DNA from: Dichotomopilus funicola
Taxonomy: Eukaryota; Ascomycota; Sordariomycetes; Sordariales; Chaetomiaceae
Reading direction: 5' to 3'
Length of the DNA stretch: 64,000 bases
NCBI RefSeq assembly: GCF_033296635.1
Contig: NW_026944078.1
Coordinates: 141,811 to 205,810, forward strand
Part shown: piece by piece, positions 22,314-32,337 of the stretch
Numbering within the stretch: position 1 is the stretch's first letter
Layout: the number at the start of each line of letters is the position of its first letter
Translations under genes and position numbers: made by a program
The notes under the pieces: generated by a model
The model's input: the letters and a program-made list of their open reading frames with translations, nothing else
What the model was told of the DNA's origin: nothing
Databases searched by the model: none

Positions 22314-24221
22314 ATGTCCTCCAACAGCAACACCCGCCGCATCTACCTCGGGGCCTTCGCGGGGGGGCACAACGTCCACATGATCAGGGTTCTTAGCGTC
22401 CCTGACACCGTCTCCGGCCCCGGTTCCGCTTTCCCCTCGGCTTCGGCCTCTTCTTTGTCCTCCTCTGCTGCTGCTGGCCCCTCGTCGTCTGGTGTTGTTT
22501 GTCAAGACAATATCAACAACAATAACAACAAAAACAAGAACAACAAAGTCGACGAGGGGCACGACAGTGACAGTGAAGAGGAGAGTGATGAGGATGACAA
22601 CGACGATCTCTTCGGAGATAAAACGTACGAGCGGATTGCGCGAGAGAAAGCTGCTGCTGCTGCTGCTGCCGGGGGAACCGGCAATAGTGATGGTGAGGAG
22701 TCTGAGTATTCCGGTGAGGATGAGGAGGAGGATGATGACGACGACCTCTTCGGCGACAAAGTGTACGAGCGCATCGCGCCGGAGAAGGCTGCCGCCGCCG
22801 GTGCTGGTGCTGCTACTTCTGCCGCTGAGGGGGTCGCCGTCGCCGAGGGGGAGGCTGAGGGTGAGATGGGCTTGGTCACGCCGCCGCGGGAGGTGGGCCA
22901 AGCCGACAAGAATAATTCCAAAGTCGACAAGAATGCGGAAGAGGCCCAGCCCAGCACGGCCGAACCAGCCCAAGACTCCAACGACGACATGGCCAGTCTC
23001 TTTGGAGAGGGCAATCTTGATGGGTTGTCGTCTTTCGGGGACGATGACCAAAACGAAAACGACAAGGCCGACGACAAGGACGACGAAGAGTACGACCCGC
23101 TGCATAATTTGTCTGCAGCCGAGGCCGCACTCATGGAGTCCCTTTTCCCCGGTTCCCTGGCCCAGCTTGGTGTGAGTGCCGGCGAGGGGTCGGCTGCTGC
23201 CCCGGCCGCGGGTGCTGCTTCCTCCTCTCCGGCTCCTGCGCCCGCTGCGGCTATCGTCCCCTCGCCGGCACCACTCACCCGCTCGCCCTCGGACCTGGCC
23301 CCGGCCGCAACCCGCTCGCCTTCGCCCGTTCCCGCCCGGGCCACCCAAACTGTCTCCCGGTCCCGGGCCCGGTCTCCATCTCCGGCCCCGTCAGAAGAAG
23401 ATGGAAGCGACAACAAACCCGACGTCCTGACCGTCATCGGCTTCGACGGGGTGGAGATGAACAGCCGGGATTTCCTCCGCAACAGGGGACACTGTGGCGG
23501 ATCAGGGGAGTATGGCCCGTCGCAGTGTTTCCCTGTTCCGGAGGAAGAGAAAAAGAGGAGAAAGGAGGAGGCAGAGAAGAAGAAGAAGCAAGAGGAAAAG
23601 GAGCAAAAAAAAAAGGAAGAGGAGGAAGCAGAGAAGAAGAAGAGGAAGGCCAAGATCAGGGAGGGGAAGAAAGTCGATAGGGGGGTGGGGAGTGCAACCG
23701 GGATTCAGGGTAAGGGCCAAGGTCATCAAAGCCAAGGGCCAGCGTCCCAGTCCTGTGTCCCAGCCCCTCCCCCGTTTAGCCCCTCCCCGTTTAGCCCCTC
23801 CCCGTCAACCTCACCCTCTTCCGCGCCAACTTCAACCCCCCTGGCGTCAACCTCTTCAACCTCGGGGTTAACCCTCCTAACGCCAACCCCAACCCCCCCA
23901 GCCACCACCACCAGGACCCCCAACAGCCTCCTCGCCCCAGCGCCCCCCTCATCAGCCGGCGACAACAACACCCCCGTGCGAGTCTCGTACATCAACAAAA
24001 AAACGGGGGAAAAAGTCACTGAGCGCACCATCAAGCGGCGCGAAAAAAAAGCCCGCGCCGAGAATGCTGCAGAGTCGTGGAGATTGCAGTCGGCCAACAG
24101 TACGGCGATGCATTTTCTGGATTTTGGGAACGGGAAAGCGGGGGTGGGGGGCTCGAGTTGGGGGAGGAAGAGGAAGAGGATGGAGGAGGAGGAGGAGGAG
24201 GAGGAGAGGAAGAAAAGTTAG
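22314..24221 (+). CDS. Acidic, largely disordered 635-aa protein of unknown function
   Basis: Single exon, no recognised family. The N-terminus (RRIYLGAFAGGHNVHMIRVL) is the only non-repetitive folded-looking part. An acidic motif is duplicated: NDDLFGDKTYERIAREK and DDDLFGDKVYERIAPEK, about 50 residues apart, each after an Asp/Glu run and before an Ala run; a looser third LFGEGNLDGLSSFGDDD follows. The middle is Pro/Ser/Ala-rich. Residues ~410-460 form a Lys/Glu-rich predicted helix or coiled coil. The C-terminus has KKTGEKVTERTIKRREKK and ends in a basic GRKRKRM followed by poly-Glu, consistent with nuclear location. Low-complexity composition makes homology search difficult, but the continuous frame, start context and leader argue for a real gene. 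Confidence 0.65.
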   Translation: MSSNSNTRRIYLGAFAGGHNVHMIRVLSVPDTVSGPGSAFPSASASSLSSSAAAGPSSSGVVCQDNINNNNNKNKNNKVDEGHDSDSEEESDEDDNDDLFGDKTYERIAREKAAAAAAAGGTGNSDGEESEYSGEDEEEDDDDDLFGDKVYERIAPEKAAAAGAGAATSAAEGVAVAEGEAEGEMGLVTPPREVGQADKNNSKVDKNAEEAQPSTAEPAQDSNDDMASLFGEGNLDGLSSFGDDDQNENDKADDKDDEEYDPLHNLSAAEAALMESLFPGSLAQLGVSAGEGSAAAPAAGAASSSPAPAPAAAIVPSPAPLTRSPSDLAPAATRSPSPVPARATQTVSRSRARSPSPAPSEEDGSDNKPDVLTVIGFDGVEMNSRDFLRNRGHCGGSGEYGPSQCFPVPEEEKKRRKEEAEKKKKQEEKEQKKKEEEEAEKKKRKAKIREGKKVDRGVGSATGIQGKGQGHQSQGPASQSCVPAPPPFSPSPFSPSPSTSPSSAPTSTPLASTSSTSGLTLLTPTPTPPATTTRTPNSLLAPAPPSSAGDNNTPVRVSYINKKTGEKVTERTIKRREKKARAENAAESWRLQSANSTAMHFLDFGNGKAGVGGSSWGRKRKRMEEEEEEEERKKS

Positions 24222-25114
24222 GGAGGAGGCGGAGAGGAAGGGGGATGGGGTTGTGGTGATTGGGGATGAGGATGAGGTGATTAGTGTTGAGGATGATTGA
24301 GGGGTTTTATATGGTTAGATCAAAAATACGTTCAAAACCTTCAAGACGTGGAATCTCATCACTGTTTCACCTTATGATTATAGCTCAAGTTTGGAATTAA
24401 AAGTCAATTCCCAATGTTCAGCTACAGGAGACATATATAAAGTCCAAGACTCTTTCTTACTATAGTTATGGTAAAGTGTTCTGTGAGCAAGTCAAGTTTC
24501 GTTAACCGGGCTGGGGAAACAAATCGGACACTGTCACCCTTCTTCTACTTGGGTTGCTCTACCGGAAGCGAAGCTCCCATTTTGAGCTTCTGAAGAACGA
24601 CGAAAGGTCGTTTCATTTACAAGGGTAATCCTGCAAAGTGCTCAGTGGAGCGACTGGATCTTACTGCCAAAACCACATGTTTTTAGTGCCGTTATCATAA
24701 CTGCTTCCGAATGATCAAGGCTCCATCGATACGTAGGGAGTATTCATCTGCTTCTCCATCATCGCATTTGTATGCCGACTTGCTCTGGGAATTGTACGTG
24801 ACAGGCAATTGACAGGCAACCTCCTCCCCCCGCCCCTCAAACACACCATAAACGGCCGCGATACATGCCGGAGTGCCTGGCGGTCAGGGATATTTTACGG
24901 GTTTTTATTTGTCAAGCAACAGTGGGATGGTATGGTGTTTATGGAAAGATGAAATCAATGTTGAACCCCGTCTACGCCGCACTGTCGGAAACATACAACT
25001 TATTCACTCACGAAGCGGAAGAGAATGATCCATAGTAGCACGTGGATGGGATGGGTACAAGTTACAACGTGTACGGTGCATGAATCATTGACTACCTATT
25101 AAACCCTCCTGGCC
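24222..25114. other. 3' flank of the SSP cluster containing a duplicated segment
   Basis: No gene. Positions ~24557-24660 (TTTTGAGCTTCTGAAGAACG...GTCGTTTCATTTACAAGG) are related to 26310-26395. Positions ~24966-25020 (GTCTACGCCG...TTCACTCACGA) are related to 26497-26540. These show that a block wider than the SSP gene was duplicated. Confidence 0.55.
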
Positions 25115-25684
25115 TCACAAAGGCCACGCGATCAACTCGTGGACAGTCCAGCATGAATCCACAGCAACCGGCCCCGCCGTCAGATAGATGTAGACCTGCT
25201 CATCAGGGGTTCCCTGGGGAGAACAAAACCACCATCTCAAATCGCTGTCGAAAGTATTTCTGAATTCGCCGGTGTTGTCATCAATCGTAAATGATCCAGT
25301 AATGTCTCCTGTACCCTCGATCTATTCCCCGAAAGTAATTATTGTTAGGTTTATTTCAAACAGCAGTTCCCAAGATGGACGGTTGACGAAACAATGCTTA
25401 ATATAACTCACGGGCTGATCCACAACCAAGCCAAAGATACCATCCTCATTGCCCTCTTTCCGTAGAACGAAACCTTCAAGGTGGCCCTGATCATCGAGAC
25501 TCAACACTACATCTCCAGTATTTCTGTCGTATGTGAAGCCAACTCTCGACAGCTCATCATACGGTTGGGGTATCGTTGCATTGTCGTGCCCGAAGAACGG
25601 CACGTCGTCGCTGTTCACCCGGACCGTGAATTTTGTGGACGCAAGCGCCACCCCAGCGAAGAGGATGGGGGCGAAGAACTTCAT
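25115..25684 (-). CDS. Small secreted protein, SSP family copy 1
   Basis: Exon 1 is 25684-25412 and exon 2 is 25321-25115; the 90-nt intron starts GTGAGT and joins in phase 0, giving 159 aa. The signal peptide is MKFFAPILFAGVALAS. The mature protein has family features shared with the three other copies in this window: VGF...GDVVLSLDDQG, a segment ending just before the intron, then GDITGSFTIDDNTGEF, RWWFC and a final C...HEL. Two cysteines in exon 2 (WWFC and SCWTVHEL) could pair. One N-glycosylation sequon is present (NAT). I recognise no family; size, secretion signal and local amplification are effector-like, which is inference. The frame is intact. Confidence 0.8.
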
Positions 25685-25796
25685 GGTTTGAGAGGGGTGG
25701 GTTGGAAGTAACTATTGGTAAGAACAGAAAGGTAAGGTGGTGTTGTACAGATCGAGGAACAGAAGAGATTTAAGAGAAGAGAAAATGACCCAAGGC

Positions 25797-25803
25797 TTTA
25801 TAC
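25797..25803 (-). promoter_or_regulatory. TATA-like box of SSP copy 1
   Basis: TATAAAG on the minus strand, about 113 nt upstream of the ATG. The same element occurs at equivalent spacing before copies 3 and 4, in a shared CC(A)AAGG context in copies 1 and 4. Confidence 0.45.
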
Positions 25804-25954
25804 CATTTCCATCTAACTGTCGGGGCAGTCGGAGCTCATAATTCCTCGATCTGGCCGACGATCCAGGAATTGACATCCCCCTTGCCCAGCTGGCTCGCTA
25901 GTATATGTCTCACACACTGACAGAGTATATCGGGCCGTGTCGGGCCGTATCAGA

Positions 25955-26240
25955 CTGTTTCGGGCCGACAGAGGCTGAATGTTCAAAATGCAAGTTCAAG
26001 ACATGATGCCCGATTTTGGACGGATCGGCAGCTGCGCACCACGTAAGTGGGCGGCTTCACAGCTGATCCGGTCGTCACACAGTTCAGGTTAACGCCTCAA
26101 ATCGACGGCTGCTCGGACACGCAGCCGTTTCCTCGCCTCGATCTTGGGGGTTGGCGCCAACACACGAGACAATCCATTTTTTCACTACACTACACTGGGC
26201 CTTGCGCATGGTTGATCTGTCAACATGCGGCCAGCAAAGT
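25955..26240. repeat. SSP-flank repeat A, copy 1
   Basis: Shared with 35485-35775 and, in shorter form, 37975-38110. Matching blocks are TTTCGGGCCG-CAGAG, ATGCCCGATTTTGGACGGATCG, TTCACAGCTGAT, CGTCACACAGTTCAGGTTAA and GCCAACACACGAGACAATCC. It starts after three close copies of CGGGCCGT. It lies upstream of SSP copy 1 (minus strand). Confidence 0.65.
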
Positions 26241-26284
26241 GTGGGAGGTCTTTCCCGCTTCTTCTAATTAATGAATTACCGATG

Positions 26285-26545
26285 TTGCTGTACTTGGAGC
26301 TGGGCTTCAATTTTGAACTCCTGAGAAACAAGGAACATTCGTCGGTCGTTTCACTTGCAAGGTCAGTTGCCCAGGTCCTCGGAGGAGCGCCGACCTTGGC
26401 TTTACACTTCCTGGGGTGGCCCGGAGGTGGTGGCACGGTCCGACTCGTGGGAAGAGCCTTGTTTCCTGTCTTGGTCTCTCACGGTCCACTCAGTTGACGC
26501 TGTCTACGCCGGCAGTTGATTCACTCACGAGGGAAAAGGACTGAT
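26285..26545. repeat. SSP-flank repeats C and B, copy 2
   Basis: 26310-26395 is related to 24557-24660. 26455-26500 (TTGGTCTCTCACGGTCCACTCAGTTG) is related to 35380-35418. 26497-26540 is related to 24966-25020. The order relative to the downstream SSP pseudogene mirrors that around copy 1. Confidence 0.55.
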
Positions 26546-26589
26546 TCTGGCACATTAGGTAATCCTCGACTTTTTAAAGCTTCTACTAA

Positions 26590-27118
26590 TTACGAATCTC
26601 CAACCACGCCGTAGTTGGCGCTCAAGTTGTGGGCACTCGAGCAGATCCACGCACCACCTCGGGTCAGGTCCACGGACGGATCCGCCAGATAAATATCCAA
26701 CGCCCCCCGACTTCCGACAGTATTACAACACGACCACTGCCAATTTCCCTGGCCAACATATGTGAACTCGCTAGTTGCGTTGTCGACTTTGAATAGTCCC
26801 TTGATATCGTCTTGCTGTGCCTATTTCCCGGTGGTATCGTTAGTTTTATTTCAAACAGCGGTTCCTAAGAATAGGGAGTTTATCGACAGGTTGGCGAAAC
26901 AGTGCCATCACTTACAGTACCGAAGTTTTCTATCAAGGCCCATATACCCTCCTGCTGTAACCGGAGAACGGACTCATCGACAAAGTTGCCGGTCTCGTCG
27001 AGTTGAAATACTGCATCAGTGCCGTCATTTATAAAGCCGATTGCCGATACGCTGTCGGTTCTCGGCATCGTTTTTGCATTCCCGGGTGAACTTACCTCGT
27101 TGTCGCCTTAGCCATGTT
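26590..27118 (-). pseudogene. SSP family copy 2, 5'-truncated
   Basis: Exon 2 is 26820-26590 (76 codons plus TAA); a GTAAGTG donor at 26915 gives a 95-nt intron. Exon 1 retains VGF-like AIGFINDGTDAVFQLDETG and GIWALIENFGT, but upstream the frame reads GDNEVSSPGNAKTMP directly after a TAA and the signal peptide is missing. Comparison with copy 3 (VNGGDKQLSSLGAAK) shows homology ends at about 27118, where phosphotransferase-like coding begins. Exon 2 is otherwise open (DDIKGLFKVDNATSEF, then CSSAHNL). Probably dead, unless an in-frame downstream Met gives a non-secreted product. Confidence 0.65.
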
Positions 27119-27830
27119 CTGTGGCGTAAGGCGCGTCTTCAAGCTCAGGCCGAAGAACCGTGCTAAGTCTTGGGCCCGTTATTTCAGGGAGAAAGCGGTG
27201 ACGGACTCGACGAACTTGGTTGTCAATTATCTGTTTAAAGTAGTGGGTGGCAGGCTCCCCTACGAAAGTTAGCCTGATCTCTATCCGGGAGATGGCCATT
27301 CCTAATTACTCTCTTCGCGCATGCACTCAATAAGCCACATCATGATGCCAGCAATTTAGGAAAGTATCTTGTCTCGAATGGGCCCGCGCTGGTTGCTTTA
27401 GGGGCCAAGAATGACTCTCGCCTAAAACTCAGCTCAGGGCGATGAATGAGTACCCGACCGAGCCTTTGGAAGTAACGCTGGATCCTATGATCTAGGAACC
27501 AACTGGGAGCCTTTTACCTCGAGCTCCTGAAGTATGATGATTTGGCCTTGGAGAAGATCGATGATGGCTTCACGTGGTGCATTCCGTATATGCAGAGGGA
27601 TGCGGATAGCCGAGCGTTCCTGATCTAGAAAGGTCACTTTGTAGATTCGACAGTGGACGCCGTTGAAATCGTTCTTGTTTAGAACGGGGACTTGAGTACC
27701 TGACATGGAGAGCGGCGATTGCCTCAAGGGTAATTTGTGGATGAAACACCCTGATTCCTTCCCTTATCAGCCAGGTTTGGGAGCTCTCGTCGATATCAAA
27801 TGAGCTAAGATGTTCTCGTAGAATGGTGGG
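27119..27830 (-). pseudogene. Relic of an aminoglycoside-phosphotransferase (APH)-family gene
   Basis: Scattered over several frames on the minus strand are blocks that I associate with a fungal APH/kinase-like family: FNGVHCRIYKVTFLDQERSA followed by IRIPLHIRNAP (27485-27670), then GPIRDKILS, a TAA (27356-27358), IAGIMMWLIEC, then THYFKQIIDNQVRRVRHRFL and LRPELEDAPYATEHG (27120-27290). At least two frameshifts and one stop in a position where such proteins usually have Gln (CAA to TAA) make it inactive. Homology stops at EHG, just before the expected catalytic HGD, exactly where SSP copy 2 begins. Confidence 0.5.
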
Positions 27831-29703
27831 ATTATCTCTGTACCGGACAACCCCGGGAGGGGGGCGGGGCGAGGTTGGTGGAGGTTGGTGGCAGCAGGTT
27901 CTTGACGGTGTTCCTGGAGGATTACGGTATTTCTCGGTAAGAGGTTCAGGGTGAAGCTGCCAAAAGCAGCGTCGGGGGCCAGCGCGGCGTGTGGCTTGAC
28001 GTGACCAGGTTTTGCCATCTCTAATGTTTGCATAGGGGTCCCTCTCGTATAATTATGTATACTGCGCTCCTTTTCCAACATTCCGTTTGTTGATACACAC
28101 AATTCAATGCACAGCATGCCCTCAGTTTTCCCCACTATTTTCCGCCCAAAAGGCTTCTCTGCAGTGTGATATCCGTGGCCAAGAATGATTCCGAGCTTCG
28201 TTTCTTTCTCGAACAGTATCCTGTCGAGGAGAAGAACCGGAAATTCTCCCCGTTAAAAGTCAGCGCTTTCGTCGTCGAAGGCCGGCGTGTACGTACAAAC
28301 TTTTGGGTCATCGTCAAGGCAATGTTTGCAGTTCCGAGGACCATCGTGGACAGGGAAAAGGCCAACAAGGCCGCAGCGGGGGGCTCCGCGCCCGCCAAGG
28401 GGCTGGCGTTACGCATGATGATTTTGGGAGTGAGGTGGACGAATGACAGCGTGAGATGGACAACAGGACACCACAATTCGGGCTTGACGACGGCGGCCAA
28501 GCTCGTTGCCGTCGGGAGGCTCCGTGAGCTTACACTTCCAGTTGCCTCTCGTTGTGCAGTATGTGCACCACGATACTACCTAGGTTCCATTGGGGATAGC
28601 TTCCTGCGAATCTAATGCGCCATGGTCTGGTCGCCATGGTGTCACCGCCCCCACTTGCAGGCTGTCATACGGGCTTCGGTCGGCCGAGTTTTGGGTCAAA
28701 AGGAACTCCCACAGGGCAATATCATGCTCCTTTCTAAATACTAGGTAAACATATGAGGCAGCTAAGAGCCTGCCAGGTCCCGGAGCTTAACGTTATCCGC
28801 ATCACCGGTGTTCACCTCTACATGAATTTCCGTTTCTTCGTGCCCACCCACTTATGTTGAATCCCGAAACAGGGTTTCCCAACGGGCCAACTCTTTCCTC
28901 GTAGAAGCATAATTTCATTTAGTAAGATAATAGAACAAACCGGTTCGTGCCTTTGTAATCTGGAAAACGGTGTTGTGCCTGATCTAAGAGACGGCCAGTG
29001 ATACTGGGAACGACTGGGGATTGATGCCTGATTAATAGGGAATTACTCGTTGATGAACACTCAAACCGCCCAGGCGGGACGAGCAGTTAGCTACATCGCC
29101 GTTGAGGCGTAGCTCCAGCTGAAATCCACCCACGTTATTGTTCTTCTGCACGCGGGTTCGTTCTGCGGGCAAATCCTGCGGAGGTATTGCCCGAGGAAAT
29201 CGTTAGCTGCGAGCCACCAAATTCCTCGACCGAGCTCCCGGCTAGCAAGCACTAGCGCAGCTGGGATTGGAAAGGTGGGAAGGTCGTCTGCAGGCCCACC
29301 TCCCGTCGGGAGCAGGTGCCAAAGGGGGCGTGTTTGATTGGCTCGCAACCAAGACAAGCTCCGATCACGAAGCTTGTCGGTCGTGGGCAATGCTTGTCGT
29401 TGCTTGGCTGGCTTGGCTGACAACCCCAGCCGCGGGCCATGCGATGCGACCTTGAGCCCCACTTTCACCCAACGCAGAGGCTGCAGGAACTCCTCTCCTG
29501 CTGCACCGCATGGCACAACACTAGACATGGGTCGAGCTGTCGCTTGCACGAGAGCGCGGCTTGGCTTTTAAAAAGAATGGCTCGCTGCCCAGCAGAGACG
29601 CAGGGTCGGACTGCACCGACACGTCGATCGCTTTGCAATTGGTTCCTACCAACGGCGCCGACGCTTCAATTGATTTCTCCAATTGATATCCAGCATCATC
29701 AGC
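27831..29703. other. Decayed intergenic DNA upstream of the acid phosphatase
   Basis: Open frames at 27767-28615 overlap on both strands and I cannot assign any of them. Positions 28620-29703 must include the phosphatase promoter; no clear TATA is seen. No repeat or RNA is supported. Confidence 0.4.
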
Positions 29704-31256
29704 ATGAAGAATCTCATCTCGGGAGCGGGCGCCGTGCTCTGTGCGGCCAGCGGCGCCCTCGCTGGCGTCACCGCCGAGCCCTCGCACGTCTCCGGGCGGC
29801 CCCCGTTTAGCACCATCGAGCCGACCTTGTCGTCCATCTATGCCGCCCAAGCCACCGTGAAGCCGGAATCGCCCGTGTCGAACGTGCCTGGCAAGGCCTT
29901 CGACCGTATTATCCAGATCTGGCTGGAGAACACCGACTTCAGTGTGAGTATTCCTCCGTTTTCCCCGTGTAAATATGAAGGGAGAGGAAAAAGGTGGAGC
30001 GATGACTGACTGACTCGGTAGGCCGCGGCTGGTGACCCTAACATGCAATGGATTGCAAGCCAGGGCATTCTACTCAACAACTACTTCGCCGGTATGTACA
30101 TACAGTCAGGCTGCAGTGAACAGGGTGCTGACTCGCGAGCGCAGTCACCCACCCTTCGGAACCCAACTACGCGGCGGTCCTTGGTGGTGATACCTTTGGC
30201 ATGGAGAACGATGACTTCATCACGCTCCCGTCCAACATTTCGACCGTGGTCGATCTGCTCGACACCAAGAGCATCTCGTGGGGCGCCTACCAGGAGCACC
30301 TCCCCTACCCGGGCTTCCTCGGCTTCAACTTCTCCAACCAGGAGACGTTCGCCAACGACTACGTGCGCAAGCACAACCCGCTGGCCCTATACTCCAGCAT
30401 CACCGACAACAGCACCAAGACGGCGCAGATCAAGAGCTTCGTCAACCTGACCAGCGACATCCACAACAAGAAGCTGCCGCAGTGGAGTTTCGTGACCCCC
30501 AACATGGTCAACGACGGCCACGACACCAACATCACGTTCGCCGCGTCGTGGGCGCGCTCCTTCATCGAGCCGCTCCTCAAGAACTCGTACGTGTCGGACA
30601 AGACGCTGATCGTGCTGAGCTTCGACGAGAACGAGGACTACCCGACCCCCAACCGCGTGTACACAGTCCTGCTGGGCGGTGCGATCCCCAAGGAGCTGCA
30701 CGGCACGACCGACGACGCTTTCTACACCCACTACAGCACCATCTCGACCGTGTCGGCCAACTGGGACCTGCCATCGCTAGGCCGTTGGGACTGCGGCGCC
30801 AACGTGCTGGCGCTCGTGGCCAACAAGACGGGCTACCGCAACGCCGCCGTCGAGGTCGACGGGCTCTACCTCAACGTCTCGTACCCGGGCCCCGTTAGCG
30901 ACTCCAAGTACACGGCCGGCTGGTGGCCCGCGCCCGACACGAAGGCCAAGTGCTCCTCGGGCAACGGCGTGCTTAAGGCCGTCGTCGACAAGTGGGGCAG
31001 CCAGGCCGCCACCTACAACTACACCAACGTGTTCCCCTACGATGCCGTCGCCGGCGTCGCCACCGGTGTCAAGCTCGTCTCAGATGCTAATGACTCGGGT
31101 TCGTCGTCGGGCGGCAGTGGCACCGGCACTGGCACTGGCACCGGCAGCACCTCGTCGCCCAGCCCTAGTTCGTCGCACAACGCGGCTGCACCGGTCCGTG
31201 CCGGCGCCGTCGGTGGTGCGGTTGGGCTTCTCGGCTTGGTTGCCGCCCTGCTGTAA
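29704..31256 (+). CDS. Secreted, probably GPI-anchored acid phosphatase (phosphoesterase family)
   Basis: Releases phosphate from organic esters at the cell surface. Exons 29704-29943, 30022-30091 and 30145-31256; introns of 78 and 53 nt (GTGAGT, GTATGT donors) keep frame, giving 473 aa. Signal peptide covers residues 1-20. Phosphoesterase-family motifs: RIIQIWLENTDF, HPSEPNYAAVLGGD (106-119), VTPNMVNDGHDTN (220-232) and LSFDENEDY (261-269), which include the metal- and phosphate-binding Asn/Asp/His/Glu residues. Many N-glycosylation sequons occur. The C-terminus has a Ser/Gly/Thr linker with (GT)n repeats and a hydrophobic end (VGGAVGLLGLVAALL) typical of GPI addition. Similar to fungal phosphate-repressible acid phosphatases, so phosphate control is likely but not visible here. 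Confidence 0.93.
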
Positions 31257-32337
31257 TTAAGTCGGGTGGTGTTTGTCATTCGGTGGTCGGCACCGGTTAC
31301 ACGTATTGGCAGATGGATATAAGAAATGACTATATATTTACCGCTTTGAGATCACCCGGACATACGATGTGCAACAATATTACTGGAAGATCCTGGAGTG
31401 CTTGTGAGATCCCTGGTGAAGATGCTCCGAACGAAACTTCAAGGCGACAGCAAGCTTCCCACCACTGAGCTCTCTGTCGCACACATCGCGTGTGCGTGAA
31501 CCGCATGAATGACGTCATCAAGCACACGAAAGCCCTTTTCCCCATGTAGCGTAGGTACACCACTCGCGACAGCTTAGGATGCGTGTATCTGTGGCGTCAA
31601 TATCTCTGTCAATATTTCTGCTCGAGCGGCCCGTCGCACCACGTGGCGTACTTTCGTCCCAGGCACGAACACGCCGCACGTGCGGGTCTGTTAGCAGACC
31701 GTTTTCTGCTCCAGGCTGCGAGAAGAATCAACAAAACTCCCTTTCGGTGACGAGAGAGGGCTGCTTCCCGGCAACCAGCGAATTGGCCAATGGAGTCCGG
31801 GGAGTCAACCACGTGGGCTGTTGCCGTCTGTCCGGGTTCACGCCGGAGGTTCAGAGGATTTACAGGGTTCACTCGGTACCTTGTCTCGCTAGTGTACAGC
31901 TGCCCGATTGGGCGTAGCCTTGCATGCCGGGTTCCGGGTGGACAGTCCCCTGTTACACGGAATCTGGCGGTCTCGCATTGTAATTTGTGCAGGTAAGCGC
32001 TTCTCGTCGAACTGCAGTCCACGCAGTGGTCTCCCTATTTTGTTTCTTCCATAGCTAGGAGACAGTACGACGCGATCCACGCAGAGGTACGGATACCGGC
32101 AAACCGGCAAGCCCGCCCTGCACGCCGCTGCACGACGCGCCAGAACTTGCGAACCCAGAAGGGCAGCTTCATAGAGCCCAGCTGCTGTACATACAATACC
32201 TCCCTCAACTTGGGTCATCCGCGGGAACACCAGCGAGCGGCTGTGGGCAACCCTTTATACCGACACTTTATACCGACACAATAGCCCGGGTTTGCTAGTA
32301 CTGCACTTTCTTGCCATGACACACCCCGTATAACCAA
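31257..32337. other. Intergenic spacer
   Basis: No supported gene. A near-identical 12-nt direct repeat (TTTATACCGACAC) lies at 32256-32280, just before the next gene. Confidence 0.45.

Noticed and set aside
22502..23653. 383-codon Ser-rich minus frame over the acidic protein gene
   Set aside because: Antisense of acidic GAx codons gives Ser/Phe/Leu runs; no independent support.
28135..28615. Overlapping frames on both strands with a possible membrane segment
   Set aside because: Neither strand shows consistent codon structure, and no family is recognised.
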